The notes: generated by a model from the sequence alone, not told the origin. A DNA stretch of 64,000 bases from CBDCVN01 sp965223045 (GCA_965223045.1 CBDCVN010000013.1:3720001-3784000), one strand, 5' to 3'; shown: positions 42,654 through 51,776, counted from the first letter of the stretch. A program made the numbers and translations.

Positions 42654-44420
42654 TTAACGTAGCATCTTTTTTGTTATGGTACTAGTATAAGAATGCTGTG
42701 AGGTAATAAATTGATCTGCAGCTTTAAGATCGAGTGGTTTAGCAAAGAAATAGCCTTGTCCAAGTTCACAACGAAGCTCCTTTAAAAGCTCTAATTCTTT
42801 TTCTGTTTCTATACCTTCAGCAACTATATTCATGCCAAGAGTATGTGCCAAGGCAATAACCATCTGTACTATTGCTTTATGATTACTACCTAGGGGCATC
42901 TTTTGAGTAAAGGAGCGGTCTATTTTCAAAGTGTCTATGGGGAATTCATGTAAGCGACTTAGAGAGGAATAACCTGTGCCAAAATCATCTACACATAGTT
43001 TAATGCCTACATTTTTAAGTTGCAGTAATTGTTTAAGTTGAGCTGGACTTTGCTCGAGCAAACAGCTCTCGGTAATCTCTAGTTTAATTTGCTCATTTGT
43101 AAGCCCAAAATTCTTTAGCAATTTTTCAAGACTGTTGGTAAAACCCTCTTCTTTTAGCTGGATAGCTGAAATATTTATGTTCAAAACTATTGGTATTTGG
43201 GGAAACTGTTTTTGCCAAATGCGAAGTTGGTGACAAGCTTCTTTGAAAACTTCCCAGCCTATAGGATTAACGAGTAGAGTTTCTTCTGCTAGGGGAATAA
43301 ATTTTGCAGGAGATAACCAACCTTGTTTTGGGTGCTTCCATCGCATCAGAACTTCAAAGCCAACTAAAGCTCCAGTAGAAAGAGAAACAATAGGCTGGTA
43401 GTAATTGCAAAACTGGTGCTTATTTAACCCCTCTCGCAAATCAAGCTCTAGTTGCAATCGATCTATAATGCTTGATTGCATACTAGGTTGAAAAATAGCA
43501 TATCTTTCTCGTCTGTCTCTTTTGGCACGATACATAGCTACATCAGCGTCTCTAATTATATCTTCTGCTTTTTGATAACCAAATTCGCTGGTGGTAATCC
43601 CAATACTTGCCCCCAAGTAAATAGTGTGTGGTCCATAAACCCAAGGTAACTCGAGCGTACTTTGAATACGCTTAGTTACCTTCATAACCTCATGAAATTC
43701 TTTAATAGGCTCTACCAAGATAGCAAATTCATCCCCTCCTATACGAGCTATGGTATCAGAGGATCGAGAGCTAGATCTTAGTATTTTAGCAATGTGCTGT
43801 AAAACTTTGTCACCCATCTGATGGCCTAAACTATCATTAATGGGTTTAAATCTATCTAAATCAATAAACAAAAGAGCATATTTGTAATCTTTATGCCGTT
43901 GGCTAAATTTGATAGCACGCTTTAAATGATGCATAAGCCAAACTCTATTGTGAAGCTTCGTCAGTGGGTCATGCAAGGCAAGGAATTCAATTTCCTTTTG
44001 TGCCTTCCTTAATTTCTGGTGTTGAAGCTTGAGTTTTTTTACATGATTAAGAGTTTTGTTAATAGTAATTTCTAAATCTTGTAAATCAACAGGCTTAGTT
44101 AAGAAGTCAAAAGCTCCACGATTCATAGCCGCCCGAATATTTTTTATGTCCCCATAAGCTGAAACCACTACAGCTTTAACTTCTTCATCAACTTTTTGGA
44201 GTGCTTCTAGAAGTTCTAAACCATCCATCTTTGGCATTTTAAGATCAGTTAATATCATATCCACTAAGCTATCAGCTTTAAGTTCTTCTAAAGCCTGAAT
44301 GCCATTTGTTGCAAAAATAAAGTTAAACTTTCCTTCGCTAATCTCTTTTCTAAACCTTTGTTGGATAACATACTCTAAAAGTGGCTCGTCATCAACTACT
44401 AAAATATTTTTGGCAGACAT
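42654..44420 (-). CDS. REC-GGDEF-EAL response regulator (c-di-GMP turnover)
   Basis: A 588-residue three-domain regulator. The receiver (about residues 4-125) has VVDDEPL, phosphoacceptor Asp in MILTDLKMPKMDG, and Lys in DFLTKPVDLQD. The GGDEF domain has RIGGDEFAIL with an inhibitory-site RSSD five residues before it. The EAL domain reads EVLMRWKHP in place of EAL, but keeps NINISAIQ, LEITESCL, DDFGTGYSS, LKIDRSF and AEGIET, so hydrolysis seems still possible. It should make or break c-di-GMP depending on phosphorylation. It is the only c-di-GMP enzyme in the window and lies next to the kinase and stressosome cluster. Confidence 0.9.
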   Translation of the reverse strand: MSAKNILVVDDEPLLEYVIQQRFRKEISEGKFNFIFATNGIQALEELKADSLVDMILTDLKMPKMDGLELLEALQKVDEEVKAVVVSAYGDIKNIRAAMNRGAFDFLTKPVDLQDLEITINKTLNHVKKLKLQHQKLRKAQKEIEFLALHDPLTKLHNRVWLMHHLKRAIKFSQRHKDYKYALLFIDLDRFKPINDSLGHQMGDKVLQHIAKILRSSSRSSDTIARIGGDEFAILVEPIKEFHEVMKVTKRIQSTLELPWVYGPHTIYLGASIGITTSEFGYQKAEDIIRDADVAMYRAKRDRRERYAIFQPSMQSSIIDRLQLELDLREGLNKHQFCNYYQPIVSLSTGALVGFEVLMRWKHPKQGWLSPAKFIPLAEETLLVNPIGWEVFKEACHQLRIWQKQFPQIPIVLNINISAIQLKEEGFTNSLEKLLKNFGLTNEQIKLEITESCLLEQSPAQLKQLLQLKNVGIKLCVDDFGTGYSSLSRLHEFPIDTLKIDRSFTQKMPLGSNHKAIVQMVIALAHTLGMNIVAEGIETEKELELLKELRCELGQGYFFAKPLDLKAADQFITSQHSYTSTITKKMLR

Positions 44421-44424
44421 GGGC

Positions 44425-44628
44425 TTAACCTTCGTAATTAAAATTGAATGTTTCGTAGCTACTTTTAGGTAAATACGAAGTAACTTTAGTATACCCTAAT
44501 TTATTTAAGTTAATATTCCTTTGATGTTCTTTAGCAAAAGTATCTTGGAAAAGCGATAAATTCAGATTAGTACCTTCAACAAGATCGTTAGTGAGAAAGG
44601 GTTGAAGTACTTTATCAACATAGTTCAT
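44425..44628 (-). CDS. Small hypothetical protein upstream of the c-di-GMP regulator
   Basis: A 67-residue open frame ending 4 bp before the REC-GGDEF-EAL start, whose GAAGG binding site lies in its last codons. The sequence (MNYVDKVLQPFLTND, ending SSYETFNFNYEG) has no recognised domain. It may be a small real gene coupled to the regulator, or the tail of a truncated gene. Weak support. Confidence 0.35.
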   Translation of the reverse strand: MNYVDKVLQPFLTNDLVEGTNLNLSLFQDTFAKEHQRNINLNKLGYTKVTSYLPKSSYETFNFNYEG

Positions 44629-45018
44629 AGTAACAGTTTAATCGACTAAACTAACGAAAAACTTATTTCCTCTAACTTAATTAACTCAACAAATTGTTCC
44701 TAAAAGCTAGAGATTTTTTAGGTAAGCCCAGAGGATTCGCTATTGCATGAACCATAATTTTGCGCAAAATGTACGTGTTTCTATCCGATTTTCTCATAAT
44801 TGAAAAATTTTCTCCTTTATAGGAGGGGCATAATTTTGATGTGTTTCCAGTAAGGGATTTTTGAAAATATAGATATTTCGCTTCTTACAGGGTGACATCT
44901 CTATTTTTACACAAAACCACTTCTCACAATTGTTTCTGCTCAAAATAAGCTCAATCCATTTTTTGCTTAAAAAGTTCACTGCTACTTAAGGTATTTTGCA
45001 ATTTTTGAGGAGATTTTA

Positions 45019-45504
45019 GTGAATATAGAATTGGGTTTTACGGAAGAATCATTTAACACAAAGTATGCCCCACTTGCTATACTCTTTACTTATTACCAGC
45101 ACAATGACACCTTAAAACCTCTAGAATTAGTCAATGTTTCAATGAAAAACAGAGATTTCTCCTGTGTAGACAAATTAAAACAAACACTACTAAGCATTAT
45201 GTGCGGTTGTGATACTTTTTCAGCGATTAATACTTCCCTCAAGGATGAGTTTTCTTTAGCTAAATTTTGCGGTTGGAACAGGTTTGCTGATCAATCTAGC
45301 CTCTCAAAAAATTTAGATTCATTAACTCCAGTGAATCTTGAAGAATTAGACAAAGCAACAAAAGAGATTTATCATACTCTCGGTCAGCTAAAACAGCATG
45401 ATTGGCGAAAATATTTGTGGTTGGATTTTGATTTGACTGGTTTAGTCGGTGGCAAACTATATGAGGGAAGCAGAAAAGGATATTTCAGTGGCAAAAAAAG
45501 GTGA
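45019..45504 (+). CDS. Transposase, N-terminal frame
   Basis: A 161-residue ORF (GTG start, GAGGAG site upstream) with SIMCGCDTFSAINTSL and KYLWLDFDLTGLVGGKLYEG, where the first catalytic Asp of a DDE transposase is expected, then GSRKGYFSGKKR and stop. The rest of the protein is in the -1 frame after a run of seven A at 45493-45499. Members of this group have an uninterrupted GYF(S/A)GKKNRTGRQLARV-like stretch, so this is either a disabling deletion or a programmed slip. The family seems near IS1380/IS4; I do not name it. Confidence 0.7.
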   Translation: MNIELGFTEESFNTKYAPLAILFTYYQHNDTLKPLELVNVSMKNRDFSCVDKLKQTLLSIMCGCDTFSAINTSLKDEFSLAKFCGWNRFADQSSLSKNLDSLTPVNLEELDKATKEIYHTLGQLKQHDWRKYLWLDFDLTGLVGGKLYEGSRKGYFSGKKR

Positions 45505-46295
45505 CAGGTAGACAATTAGCTAGAGTAAGTGCAGTACAATGTAGAGAGACCATACATTCAGAGCTATATCCGGGCAATTATAATACAGTGGGTTGTTTTC
45601 AACCGACTGTATTAAAAGTTGAAAGATCACTGGAGTTATCAGAGGGGCAGAAAAAACAGGTGGTTTGGAGGTTCGATAGCGGTGTTGGTAGTGATGGAAA
45701 CTACAAATGGTTGCTAGAAAGAGGATATCAAGCATTGGGTAAAGGGTACTCAGGAAAAAGAGCAGTAGCATGGGCAAAGCATGTAAAACGATGGGAGAAA
45801 TATGATGAAAAATGTTGGTTAGGAGATATCGAACCGTTAGTTGATTATGGTTGTCCTATAAAGGTATTTATCAGGAGAAGATTAACAAAAAAGGGCTATC
45901 ACTATAGTTACTACGCTACAACTTTAAAAACATTGTCTAAGAGAAGATTGATGTACTTATATAACAAAAGAGGAGGAGCAGAGGTAGAGCAATTTAGAGG
46001 TGACAAAGGTGGTTTACATTTAGAAACAAGACAGAAAGGTAAATTTCTAGCACAAGAAGGAATAATATTGCTAACAGATATAGCTCATAATTTGCTAGGT
46101 AATTTTTACCGAAAAGCGCTTGAGGGTAGTAAATTTGACAGATATGGGAACAAACGTATAATCCGAGAATTACTTGCTATACCGGGTAAATTGATATTCA
46201 AATCAGGGGAGCTACGGAGAGTAGAACTAATAAGTGGGCATATAAATTCTAGAGAAATGCTAAAATGTTTGAAAAAGTGCTGTTCAAATCAATAA
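45501..46295 (+). CDS. Transposase, C-terminal frame
   Basis: A 264-residue ORF continuing the previous one: TGRQLARVSAVQCRETIHSE, then VVWRFDSGVGSDGNYKWLL with the second catalytic Asp, and QFRGDKGGLHLETRQK, which probably carries the Glu. The GTG that opens it is not a convincing start on its own. It only makes sense joined to the upstream frame. Confidence 0.7.
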   Translation: MTGRQLARVSAVQCRETIHSELYPGNYNTVGCFQPTVLKVERSLELSEGQKKQVVWRFDSGVGSDGNYKWLLERGYQALGKGYSGKRAVAWAKHVKRWEKYDEKCWLGDIEPLVDYGCPIKVFIRRRLTKKGYHYSYYATTLKTLSKRRLMYLYNKRGGAEVEQFRGDKGGLHLETRQKGKFLAQEGIILLTDIAHNLLGNFYRKALEGSKFDRYGNKRIIRELLAIPGKLIFKSGELRRVELISGHINSREMLKCLKKCCSNQ

Positions 46296-46472
46296 TACAT
46301 TGTCTGAGACAACGTAAGTTGTAATAATGTAGTATTACACTGTTCTAAAGGGGGCAAATTCAAAATCTTTCCTATAAGCCCTTTTCGAGAAATGCTCTTC
46401 TAGGACAAAGATAAGAATTTTCAATTATGAGAAAACAGAATAGAACCCCAATGATTTTGCGCAAAATTAAGG

Positions 46473-46697
46473 ATGAAACTTAACCATAGAACAGCTCATT
46501 GCTGTTTGTTCCACTATAATACAAGGAAATTGAAGAAGCAACTAACAAACTCTATCCTAGTTAATGATACATTAAGGATTTTGCCTAATGAAATACTTAA
46601 TAGGCTTGAAAAATTAGCTATGCTTGCTAAGAATGTGGAGGTAGATGAATTAATAGAAGAAATTCTTATGATGAAGGTCACTAATAAATCACTTTAA
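46473..46697 (+). pseudogene. Relic of a hybrid-kinase C-terminal domain
   Basis: From about 46550 the reading NDTLRILPNEILNRLEKLAMLAKN matches the C-terminal domain of the three hybrid kinases downstream (for example LKAVPVELLIKLEKLAVLAN at the end of the kinase at 49602). It is cut off early and has no kinase or receiver part. The IS lies directly before it, so a fourth kinase probably stood here and was destroyed. Confidence 0.65.
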
Positions 46698-46948
46698 TGC
46701 TACTCAAGCGTCAATTTACCCAGCTTATTACTATGAATCCTGCAACACATACCACAGAAATATTAGCGAATTATGCAATTGCTAACTGCTTTTGCTTTGT
46801 AGTTAAGTGAATTATACGATTATTTTCATATTATGGAAGAGGTGATTATGTATTGAGCTATTTTACAAACAAGATTAAAAATAAAACCTAAACCAAAAGC
46901 TTGTAATCTATATCATTTTATTACTTTGAGATTAGGGAGTTTAAAATA
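46698..46948. other. Upstream region of the stressosome operon
   Basis: About 250 AT-rich bp. The first gene has a GGGAG site 8 nt before ATG 46949. I do not see a confident -35/-10 pair or operator. Confidence 0.3.
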
Positions 46949-47797
46949 ATGTCAGAACAAACAAGTGTAAATACAGATAATCAGTGGCTAGAAGTGTTTC
47001 AAGATGCAGCTCCAGTAGGGTTTGTTGTTGTAAATAAGGAGGGGAAAATAGTTCGTTTTAATAAAGAGGCTGAGAACTTATTTGGCTATAAAGCAGAAGA
47101 AGTGATAGGTCAATTGATCGAAAAACTTATTCCAGAAAGGTTTGCGGAGCAGCATCCTGCCAAACGTCAGGAATATATGACTGACCCTAAAACTCGCAAG
47201 ATGGGTGTAGGGCTAGATCTTTTTGCTAAACGTAGGGATGGTAGCGAGTTCCCAGTAGAGGTTGGTATTAGCCCAGCTAAAATTGGAAACGAAACCTATG
47301 TGGTTGCTGTGGTGGTTGATATTACTGAAAAGGTTGAGCTTGAAGTGGCTCAGAGAAGGCAGACTGAGAAAATACAAGCTTTGTATGAGGAGTTTATGGA
47401 AGTTTCCTCACCATTATTATCAGTGTGGGAAGGAGTGACAGTCTTGCCATTAATTGGCACACTTGATAGCCGTCGTACCCAAGAGGCTATGGAAAAAACT
47501 TTGACCAACATAGCTCAAAACCAAGTGCGGGTGTTGATTATAGATATTACTGGAGTTATAACTGTTGATACCCAAGTTGCAGACCACCTCATACAAATGG
47601 CTACAGCAGTGCGTTTGATGGGAGGGGAAGTTATTCTCACTGGAATTAGCCCTGAGGTAGCTCGTACAGTTGTTCATTTGGGAGTAGATCTTTCTATTTT
47701 GCAAACTAGGTCAACTTTAGCCCAAGGATTGATATTAGCTATCAAATTAGTTTCTGCTGAAAAGGAAAATACTCAATGGAAAGCATTCCTGTCTTAA
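46949..47797 (+). CDS. RsbR-like stressosome protein (PAS-STAS)
   Basis: A 282-residue stressosome sensor. The N-terminal PAS domain (about residues 12-128: GFVVVNKEGKIVRFNKEAENLFGY, then a PAC-type VVVDITEK) replaces the globin-like domain of B. subtilis RsbR; a helical linker follows. The C-terminal STAS domain (about 158-270) has ITGVITVDTQVADHLIQ with Thr208, aligned to the main RsbR phosphorylation site, and SPEVARTVVHLGVDLS with Thr240, near the second site. It begins a tight operon with RsbS, RsbT, an RsbX fusion and a kinase. The PAS may bind a ligand, flavin or heme; not visible. High confidence for RsbR-type. Confidence 0.92.
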   Translation: MSEQTSVNTDNQWLEVFQDAAPVGFVVVNKEGKIVRFNKEAENLFGYKAEEVIGQLIEKLIPERFAEQHPAKRQEYMTDPKTRKMGVGLDLFAKRRDGSEFPVEVGISPAKIGNETYVVAVVVDITEKVELEVAQRRQTEKIQALYEEFMEVSSPLLSVWEGVTVLPLIGTLDSRRTQEAMEKTLTNIAQNQVRVLIIDITGVITVDTQVADHLIQMATAVRLMGGEVILTGISPEVARTVVHLGVDLSILQTRSTLAQGLILAIKLVSAEKENTQWKAFLS

Positions 47798-48198
47798 GGC
47801 TTGGTCCTATTTTGATGGTATCGATCCAAGTTGATCTTCATGATTCAATGGCTGAAAAACTGCAAGACGAAATTCTGTACAAGGTTCAGCAAATAGAAGC
47901 TGAAGCATTGTTAATCGATATTACTGCTTTAGAAATTGTTGATTCCTTCATAGCTAGAGTCTTGAGTGACACTGCTGCAATGGTCAGTATCATGAATGCC
48001 AAAGTTGTTTTAGTTGGCATGAGCCCAGCAGTTACTATGACTTTAGTGGAAATGGGTATGGGCTTGCCGAACGTCAAAACGGCAATTGATATAGAAAGTG
48101 GCTTACAAAAGCTAGGCTATGAGTTGCTACGAATACATCAAACAGAAAAGGAGGATGTATCTAGGGTGCTACAGGGAGATTCAAATGCAGAAATTTGA
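47776..48198 (+). CDS. RsbS-like stressosome scaffold (STAS)
   Basis: A 140-residue single STAS domain that, with RsbR, forms the stressosome core and holds RsbT. LLIDITALEIVDSFIARVL carries Ser57, aligned to the RsbS phosphoserine. VVLVGMSPAVTMTLVEMGMGL is the conserved second half. It overlaps the end of rsbR by 22 bp and the start of rsbT by 14 bp, with an AAGGAAA site inside rsbR. Slightly longer than B. subtilis RsbS because of a charged tail (KEDVSRVLQGD). Confidence 0.92.
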   Translation: MESIPVLRLGPILMVSIQVDLHDSMAEKLQDEILYKVQQIEAEALLIDITALEIVDSFIARVLSDTAAMVSIMNAKVVLVGMSPAVTMTLVEMGMGLPNVKTAIDIESGLQKLGYELLRIHQTEKEDVSRVLQGDSNAEI

Positions 48199-48574
48199 AA
48201 TCCAAACCGAGGCAGATATTATTCATGTTCGACGCATGGCTCGAGAATTGGCAGAAACGCTTACTTTTTCCATAATGGGAAAAACTAGGTTAGCCACTGC
48301 AGTTAGCGAGTTGGCTCGAAATGTATACCATCATGGTGGTGGTGGGTATATGACTTTAGAAGAAATCAAACGGGAAGAACGAGTGGGAGTGCGGTGTGTT
48401 TTTATTGATCAGGGACCAGGAATTCCTGATGTTGACCTCGCTATGAAGGATGGCTATAGTACAGGTAAAACTCTGGGGCATGGATTACCTGGTTCCAAAA
48501 GATTAGTTGATGAGTTTTATGTTGAGTCCAAAGTTGACCAAGGTAGCCAAGTAGAAATTATAAAATGGAAGTGA
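48185..48574 (+). CDS. RsbT-like switch kinase
   Basis: A 129-residue GHKL serine/threonine kinase that phosphorylates RsbR and RsbS and is released on stress. I start it at ATG 48185 (GGGAG site) instead of 48119. Motifs: TAVSELARNVYHHGGG (N-box), FIDQGPGIPDVDLAMKDGYSTGKTLGHGLPGSKRLVDEF (split over G1 and G2). It overlaps rsbS and the next gene. Its downstream partner is unknown; in B. subtilis it is RsbU, here absent. Confidence 0.93.
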   Translation: MQKFEIQTEADIIHVRRMARELAETLTFSIMGKTRLATAVSELARNVYHHGGGGYMTLEEIKREERVGVRCVFIDQGPGIPDVDLAMKDGYSTGKTLGHGLPGSKRLVDEFYVESKVDQGSQVEIIKWK

Positions 48575-49599
48575 GTACCTATTTTGAGGTGAAAAATATG
48601 GTGGATGTGCCAATTATCCGCCATAAAGTCACTTTTATGGCTGAGAAACTTGGCTTTGCGAAAACTGCTGTGGCAGAAATTGCTATTGTCATAACTGAAT
48701 TAGCTACAAACTTGGTTGTTCATAATTGTAAGAATGGGATAATTTGGGCTTCTAAAGTAAGTAATTTTAATGATACTGGTTTGGAAATCATTTCCTGTGA
48801 TCAGGGGCCGGGTATTGCCTCTATAGAAAGAGCTTTACTAGACAATCATTCAACAGCAGGGTCTATGGGTAGTGGTTTAGGGGCAATCAAAAGACTGATG
48901 GATGAATTTGACATCCACTCTATCTCGAGTCAACGTTTCAAGGAAGCTAATCCTACGCGGCAATCTATTGGAGGCACTATTATCTTGGCTAAAAAGTGGC
49001 TTTCTGGCAAAACTCCTATGGCTAGTTGGCAATATGGAGCTGTTTCACGACCTTTACCAGGGTTTATAGCTAATGGTGATGCTTTTTATATTGCAGATCA
49101 TTTAGATAATCCACTGATTTTTGTAATAGATAGCTTGGGACATGGCCCGGAGGCAGAAAAGGGTAGTCTATTAGCAATTGATGTAATCAAAACTCATAAT
49201 CAGGACCCTCTTGATAAACTATTTGAGCGCCTTCACAAAGCTTTACTTTACACCAGAGGTATGGCTTTAGCAGCTATTAAATTAAATGTTGCTGCAGGTA
49301 CATTTACTCACGTTGCTATTGGCAATGTAGAAATAAAAATCTTTCCTCCACTTGTCAAAACCCCTTTGCCACAACCCGGTGTATTGGGAAAAGGTCGATT
49401 GCCTCCATTACGTCTTGGACATTATCCTTGGTCAAAAAATAGTACTCTAATTTTCTATTCAGATGGAATTTCGCGAAAATGGAGTTTTCAGGTTGATCCA
49501 GAATTGTTGAAATGCCACCCAGCTATAATCTGTCACTATCTTATGCGGGAATTTGGTAAACCTAATGATGATGCCACAGCAGTAGTTATTAAAGGATAA
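48565..49599 (+). CDS. RsbX-type phosphatase fused to an RsbT-like ATPase
   Basis: A 344-residue two-domain protein. Residues about 1-145 are a second HATPase of anti-sigma/RsbT type: AIVITELATNLVVHN (N-box), CDQGPGIASIERAL and GSMGSGLGAIKRLMDEF. Residues about 155-344 are a SpoIIE/PP2C phosphatase like RsbX: NGDAFYI, VIDSLGHGPEAEKGS, IFYSDGISRKW and NDDATAVVIKG, with the metal-binding Asp residues. In Bacillus, RsbX resets the stressosome by removing phosphate from RsbR and RsbS. It overlaps rsbT by 10 bp. Confidence 0.92.
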   Translation: MEVSTYFEVKNMVDVPIIRHKVTFMAEKLGFAKTAVAEIAIVITELATNLVVHNCKNGIIWASKVSNFNDTGLEIISCDQGPGIASIERALLDNHSTAGSMGSGLGAIKRLMDEFDIHSISSQRFKEANPTRQSIGGTIILAKKWLSGKTPMASWQYGAVSRPLPGFIANGDAFYIADHLDNPLIFVIDSLGHGPEAEKGSLLAIDVIKTHNQDPLDKLFERLHKALLYTRGMALAAIKLNVAAGTFTHVAIGNVEIKIFPPLVKTPLPQPGVLGKGRLPPLRLGHYPWSKNSTLIFYSDGISRKWSFQVDPELLKCHPAIICHYLMREFGKPNDDATAVVIKG

Positions 49600-49601
49600 T
49601 A

Positions 49602-51776
49602 ATGACAAGCAAAGTTAAAGAGAAACACAAGCTTTTGGAAGAAGAGTTAGAACGCCTTAAGCAAGAGATAAATGAAACTTATAGGGGTGTAACTGAGTTA
49701 ACTAATGAATTGGCAACAGGAACCAAAAACAAAAACATTTCTGAATTAAAAAAAGAGATAAGCTATCTCTCTGAAGAGTTGGAAGAAACCTATAGAGGTG
49801 TAACTGAGTTAACCAATGAGCTCTATGAAGTCAATGCTGCACTTCAGGATAGTGAAGCCCGTTTGGGACTAGCCTTGGAAGGAGCTAATTTGGGTCTTTG
49901 GGAATGGGAGTTAGAAACAGGGCAACTCACAGTTAGTCCCCAGTGGCACGATATTTTAGCCTATTCTGCTGATGAAATCAAAGCACATATTACTGCTTGG
50001 GAGAAGCTAATTCATCCAGATGATTTGTTGGTTTGGCATAATGCTCTAGCTGTGTATTTTAAGGGGAAACAATCATTCTTTCGTACTGAACACAGACTTT
50101 TATCAAAGTCAGGACAATGGATTTGGGTTATAATTAGTGGCCGAGGGAAAAGGGAAAAAGGAAGCAATAAATTTTTGCACCTAGCTGGTATCATGATGGA
50201 CATTAATGACCGTAAACGAGCTGAAAAAGAAGTTCAGCAATTAAATGAAGAACTCGAGCTAAGAGTAATTCAACGTACCACTGAACTGGAACAAAGCAAT
50301 AAAAAACTTAAGGTAGAAATCAAAAACCGTAAACAGACTGAAATAGAGCTACGTGCAGCACAGATTGCAGCTGAAGCAGCTAACCAAGCTAAGAGTGTAT
50401 TCTTGGCAAATATGAGCCATGAATTGCGTACTCCCCTCAACGGTATCTTAGGTTTTTCTAATTTAATGCGCCGAGAGTCCCTTTCCAAGCCTAACAACCT
50501 TTCTTCTGAGCAACTAGATTACCTAACCATCATTTCTCGCAGTGGTGAGCATTTACTTTCTTTAATTAATAGTGTACTTGATCTCTCAAAAATAGAAGCT
50601 GGTCGAGTTACTCTTAACCAAATCAACTTTGATTTATATAATTTGTTAGACGAACTGCACGATATGTTTATTCTTAAGGCTAATGATAAGAAACTTCAAT
50701 TTATTCTCGAGTGCTCAAATGTACCTAAGTATATTAGAGCTGATTCCCTTAAATTGCGTCAGGTCTTAATTAACTTATTGAACAATGCTTTTAAGTTTAC
50801 TAAAACAGGGAAGGTTATTTTGCGAGTTACTCTATATGAAAAAGAAAAAACGCAACTTCATTTAGAGGTTGAAGATACTGGTCTTGGTATTGCAGCAAAT
50901 GAGCTAGACACTCTTTTTGAAGCCTTTGCTCAAACTAAAACAGGGCGTAGTACTCAAGAAGGTACTGGTTTAGGTCTATCTATTAGTCATGAGTTTGTTA
51001 GCTTAATGGGTGGTAATCTTGATGTTAGTAGTAAAGTAAATAAAGGTACAGTTTTCTTCTTTAATATTGATATTGAGATAATTAAGGGGATTTATCTAGA
51101 AGAAGAGGTAATGAGTAAGCAAGTTACTGACCTGAAGCCGTATCAAGAACCCTATCAAATATTGATAGTAGATGATAATGAAATCAATCGTCAATTACTA
51201 TTCAAACTATTACAACCTTTAGGTTTTGAGCTTAAAGAAGCAAAAAATGGGCAAGAAGCGGTTGATATTTGGAGGGAATGGCAGCCACACCTAATATGGA
51301 TGGATATAAGGATGCCAGTGATGGATGGCTGTAAAGCGACTGAAACAATAAGAGCAGAACCAAAGGGAAAAGAAACAAAGATTATAGCCTGGACAGCTTC
51401 AACACTTGAAGAAGAGAGGGCAGTAGTAATGACGGCAGGTTTTGATGACTACCTTAGGAAACCTGCTAAGGAAAATGAGATATTTGAGGCCATGCATCGT
51501 CATATAGGTGTAGAGTATGTTTACAAGGAAGTTGAAGAAACTCCCAGCAAAATTGATCCTCAAAAAGCATTAAGTTCTGAAACATTAAAAGCTGTGCCTG
51601 TTGAGTTGCTAATAAAGTTAGAGAAATTAGCAGTTTTAGCTAACATTATTGAAGTAAATAAAGTCATAGAAGAAATTAACTCTTATGATGAAAGGGTGGC
51701 TCAAGCCCTAACTAATTTAGCCAATGATTTTCAGTATTCTGAGATTGTTGGGATTGTAAGAGCTGCTAAAGATTAG
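49602..51776 (+). CDS. Hybrid histidine kinase of the stressosome operon (PAS-HisKA-HATPase-REC)
   Basis: A 724-residue soluble kinase starting 2 bp after the phosphatase stop (AAGGA site). The N-terminus is a coiled coil in which ETYRGVTELTNEL occurs twice, at residues 25-37 and 62-74. Then come a PAS domain (about 85-205, with IHPDDLLVW), an H-box NMSHELRTPLNG (His273), ATPase motifs (LINLLNNAFKFT, DTGLGI, EGTGLGLSIS), a receiver (VDDNE, WMDIRMPVMDG, YLRKPAK) and a C-terminal domain (LKAVPVELLIKLEKLAVLAN) shared with the other two hybrids. Kinases with E-T-N-R-G-V coiled coils are known to follow rsbRSTX genes. Its membrane-free form suggests it takes signals from the stressosome. Confidence 0.92.
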   Translation: MTSKVKEKHKLLEEELERLKQEINETYRGVTELTNELATGTKNKNISELKKEISYLSEELEETYRGVTELTNELYEVNAALQDSEARLGLALEGANLGLWEWELETGQLTVSPQWHDILAYSADEIKAHITAWEKLIHPDDLLVWHNALAVYFKGKQSFFRTEHRLLSKSGQWIWVIISGRGKREKGSNKFLHLAGIMMDINDRKRAEKEVQQLNEELELRVIQRTTELEQSNKKLKVEIKNRKQTEIELRAAQIAAEAANQAKSVFLANMSHELRTPLNGILGFSNLMRRESLSKPNNLSSEQLDYLTIISRSGEHLLSLINSVLDLSKIEAGRVTLNQINFDLYNLLDELHDMFILKANDKKLQFILECSNVPKYIRADSLKLRQVLINLLNNAFKFTKTGKVILRVTLYEKEKTQLHLEVEDTGLGIAANELDTLFEAFAQTKTGRSTQEGTGLGLSISHEFVSLMGGNLDVSSKVNKGTVFFFNIDIEIIKGIYLEEEVMSKQVTDLKPYQEPYQILIVDDNEINRQLLFKLLQPLGFELKEAKNGQEAVDIWREWQPHLIWMDIRMPVMDGCKATETIRAEPKGKETKIIAWTASTLEEERAVVMTAGFDDYLRKPAKENEIFEAMHRHIGVEYVYKEVEETPSKIDPQKALSSETLKAVPVELLIKLEKLAVLANIIEVNKVIEEINSYDERVAQALTNLANDFQYSEIVGIVRAAKD

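Larger units (their letters stand above)
44757..46467 (+). mobile_element. Insertion sequence with long inverted ends (about 1.7 kb)
   Basis: Both ends carry ATTTTGCGCAAAAT (44757-44770 and 46454-46467), followed inward by imperfect complementary sequence including TTCTCATAATTGAAAA (left) and its complement (right), giving ends of about 55 bp. It holds a transposase in two frames. The flanks share at most TA. The exact outer edge is uncertain because the terminal motif is itself palindromic. Confidence 0.75.

Noticed and set aside
46949..49599. Reading the RsbRSTX block as a sigma-B partner-switching operon
   Set aside because: No RsbU, RsbV, RsbW or sigma-B gene is in the window; a kinase follows instead.
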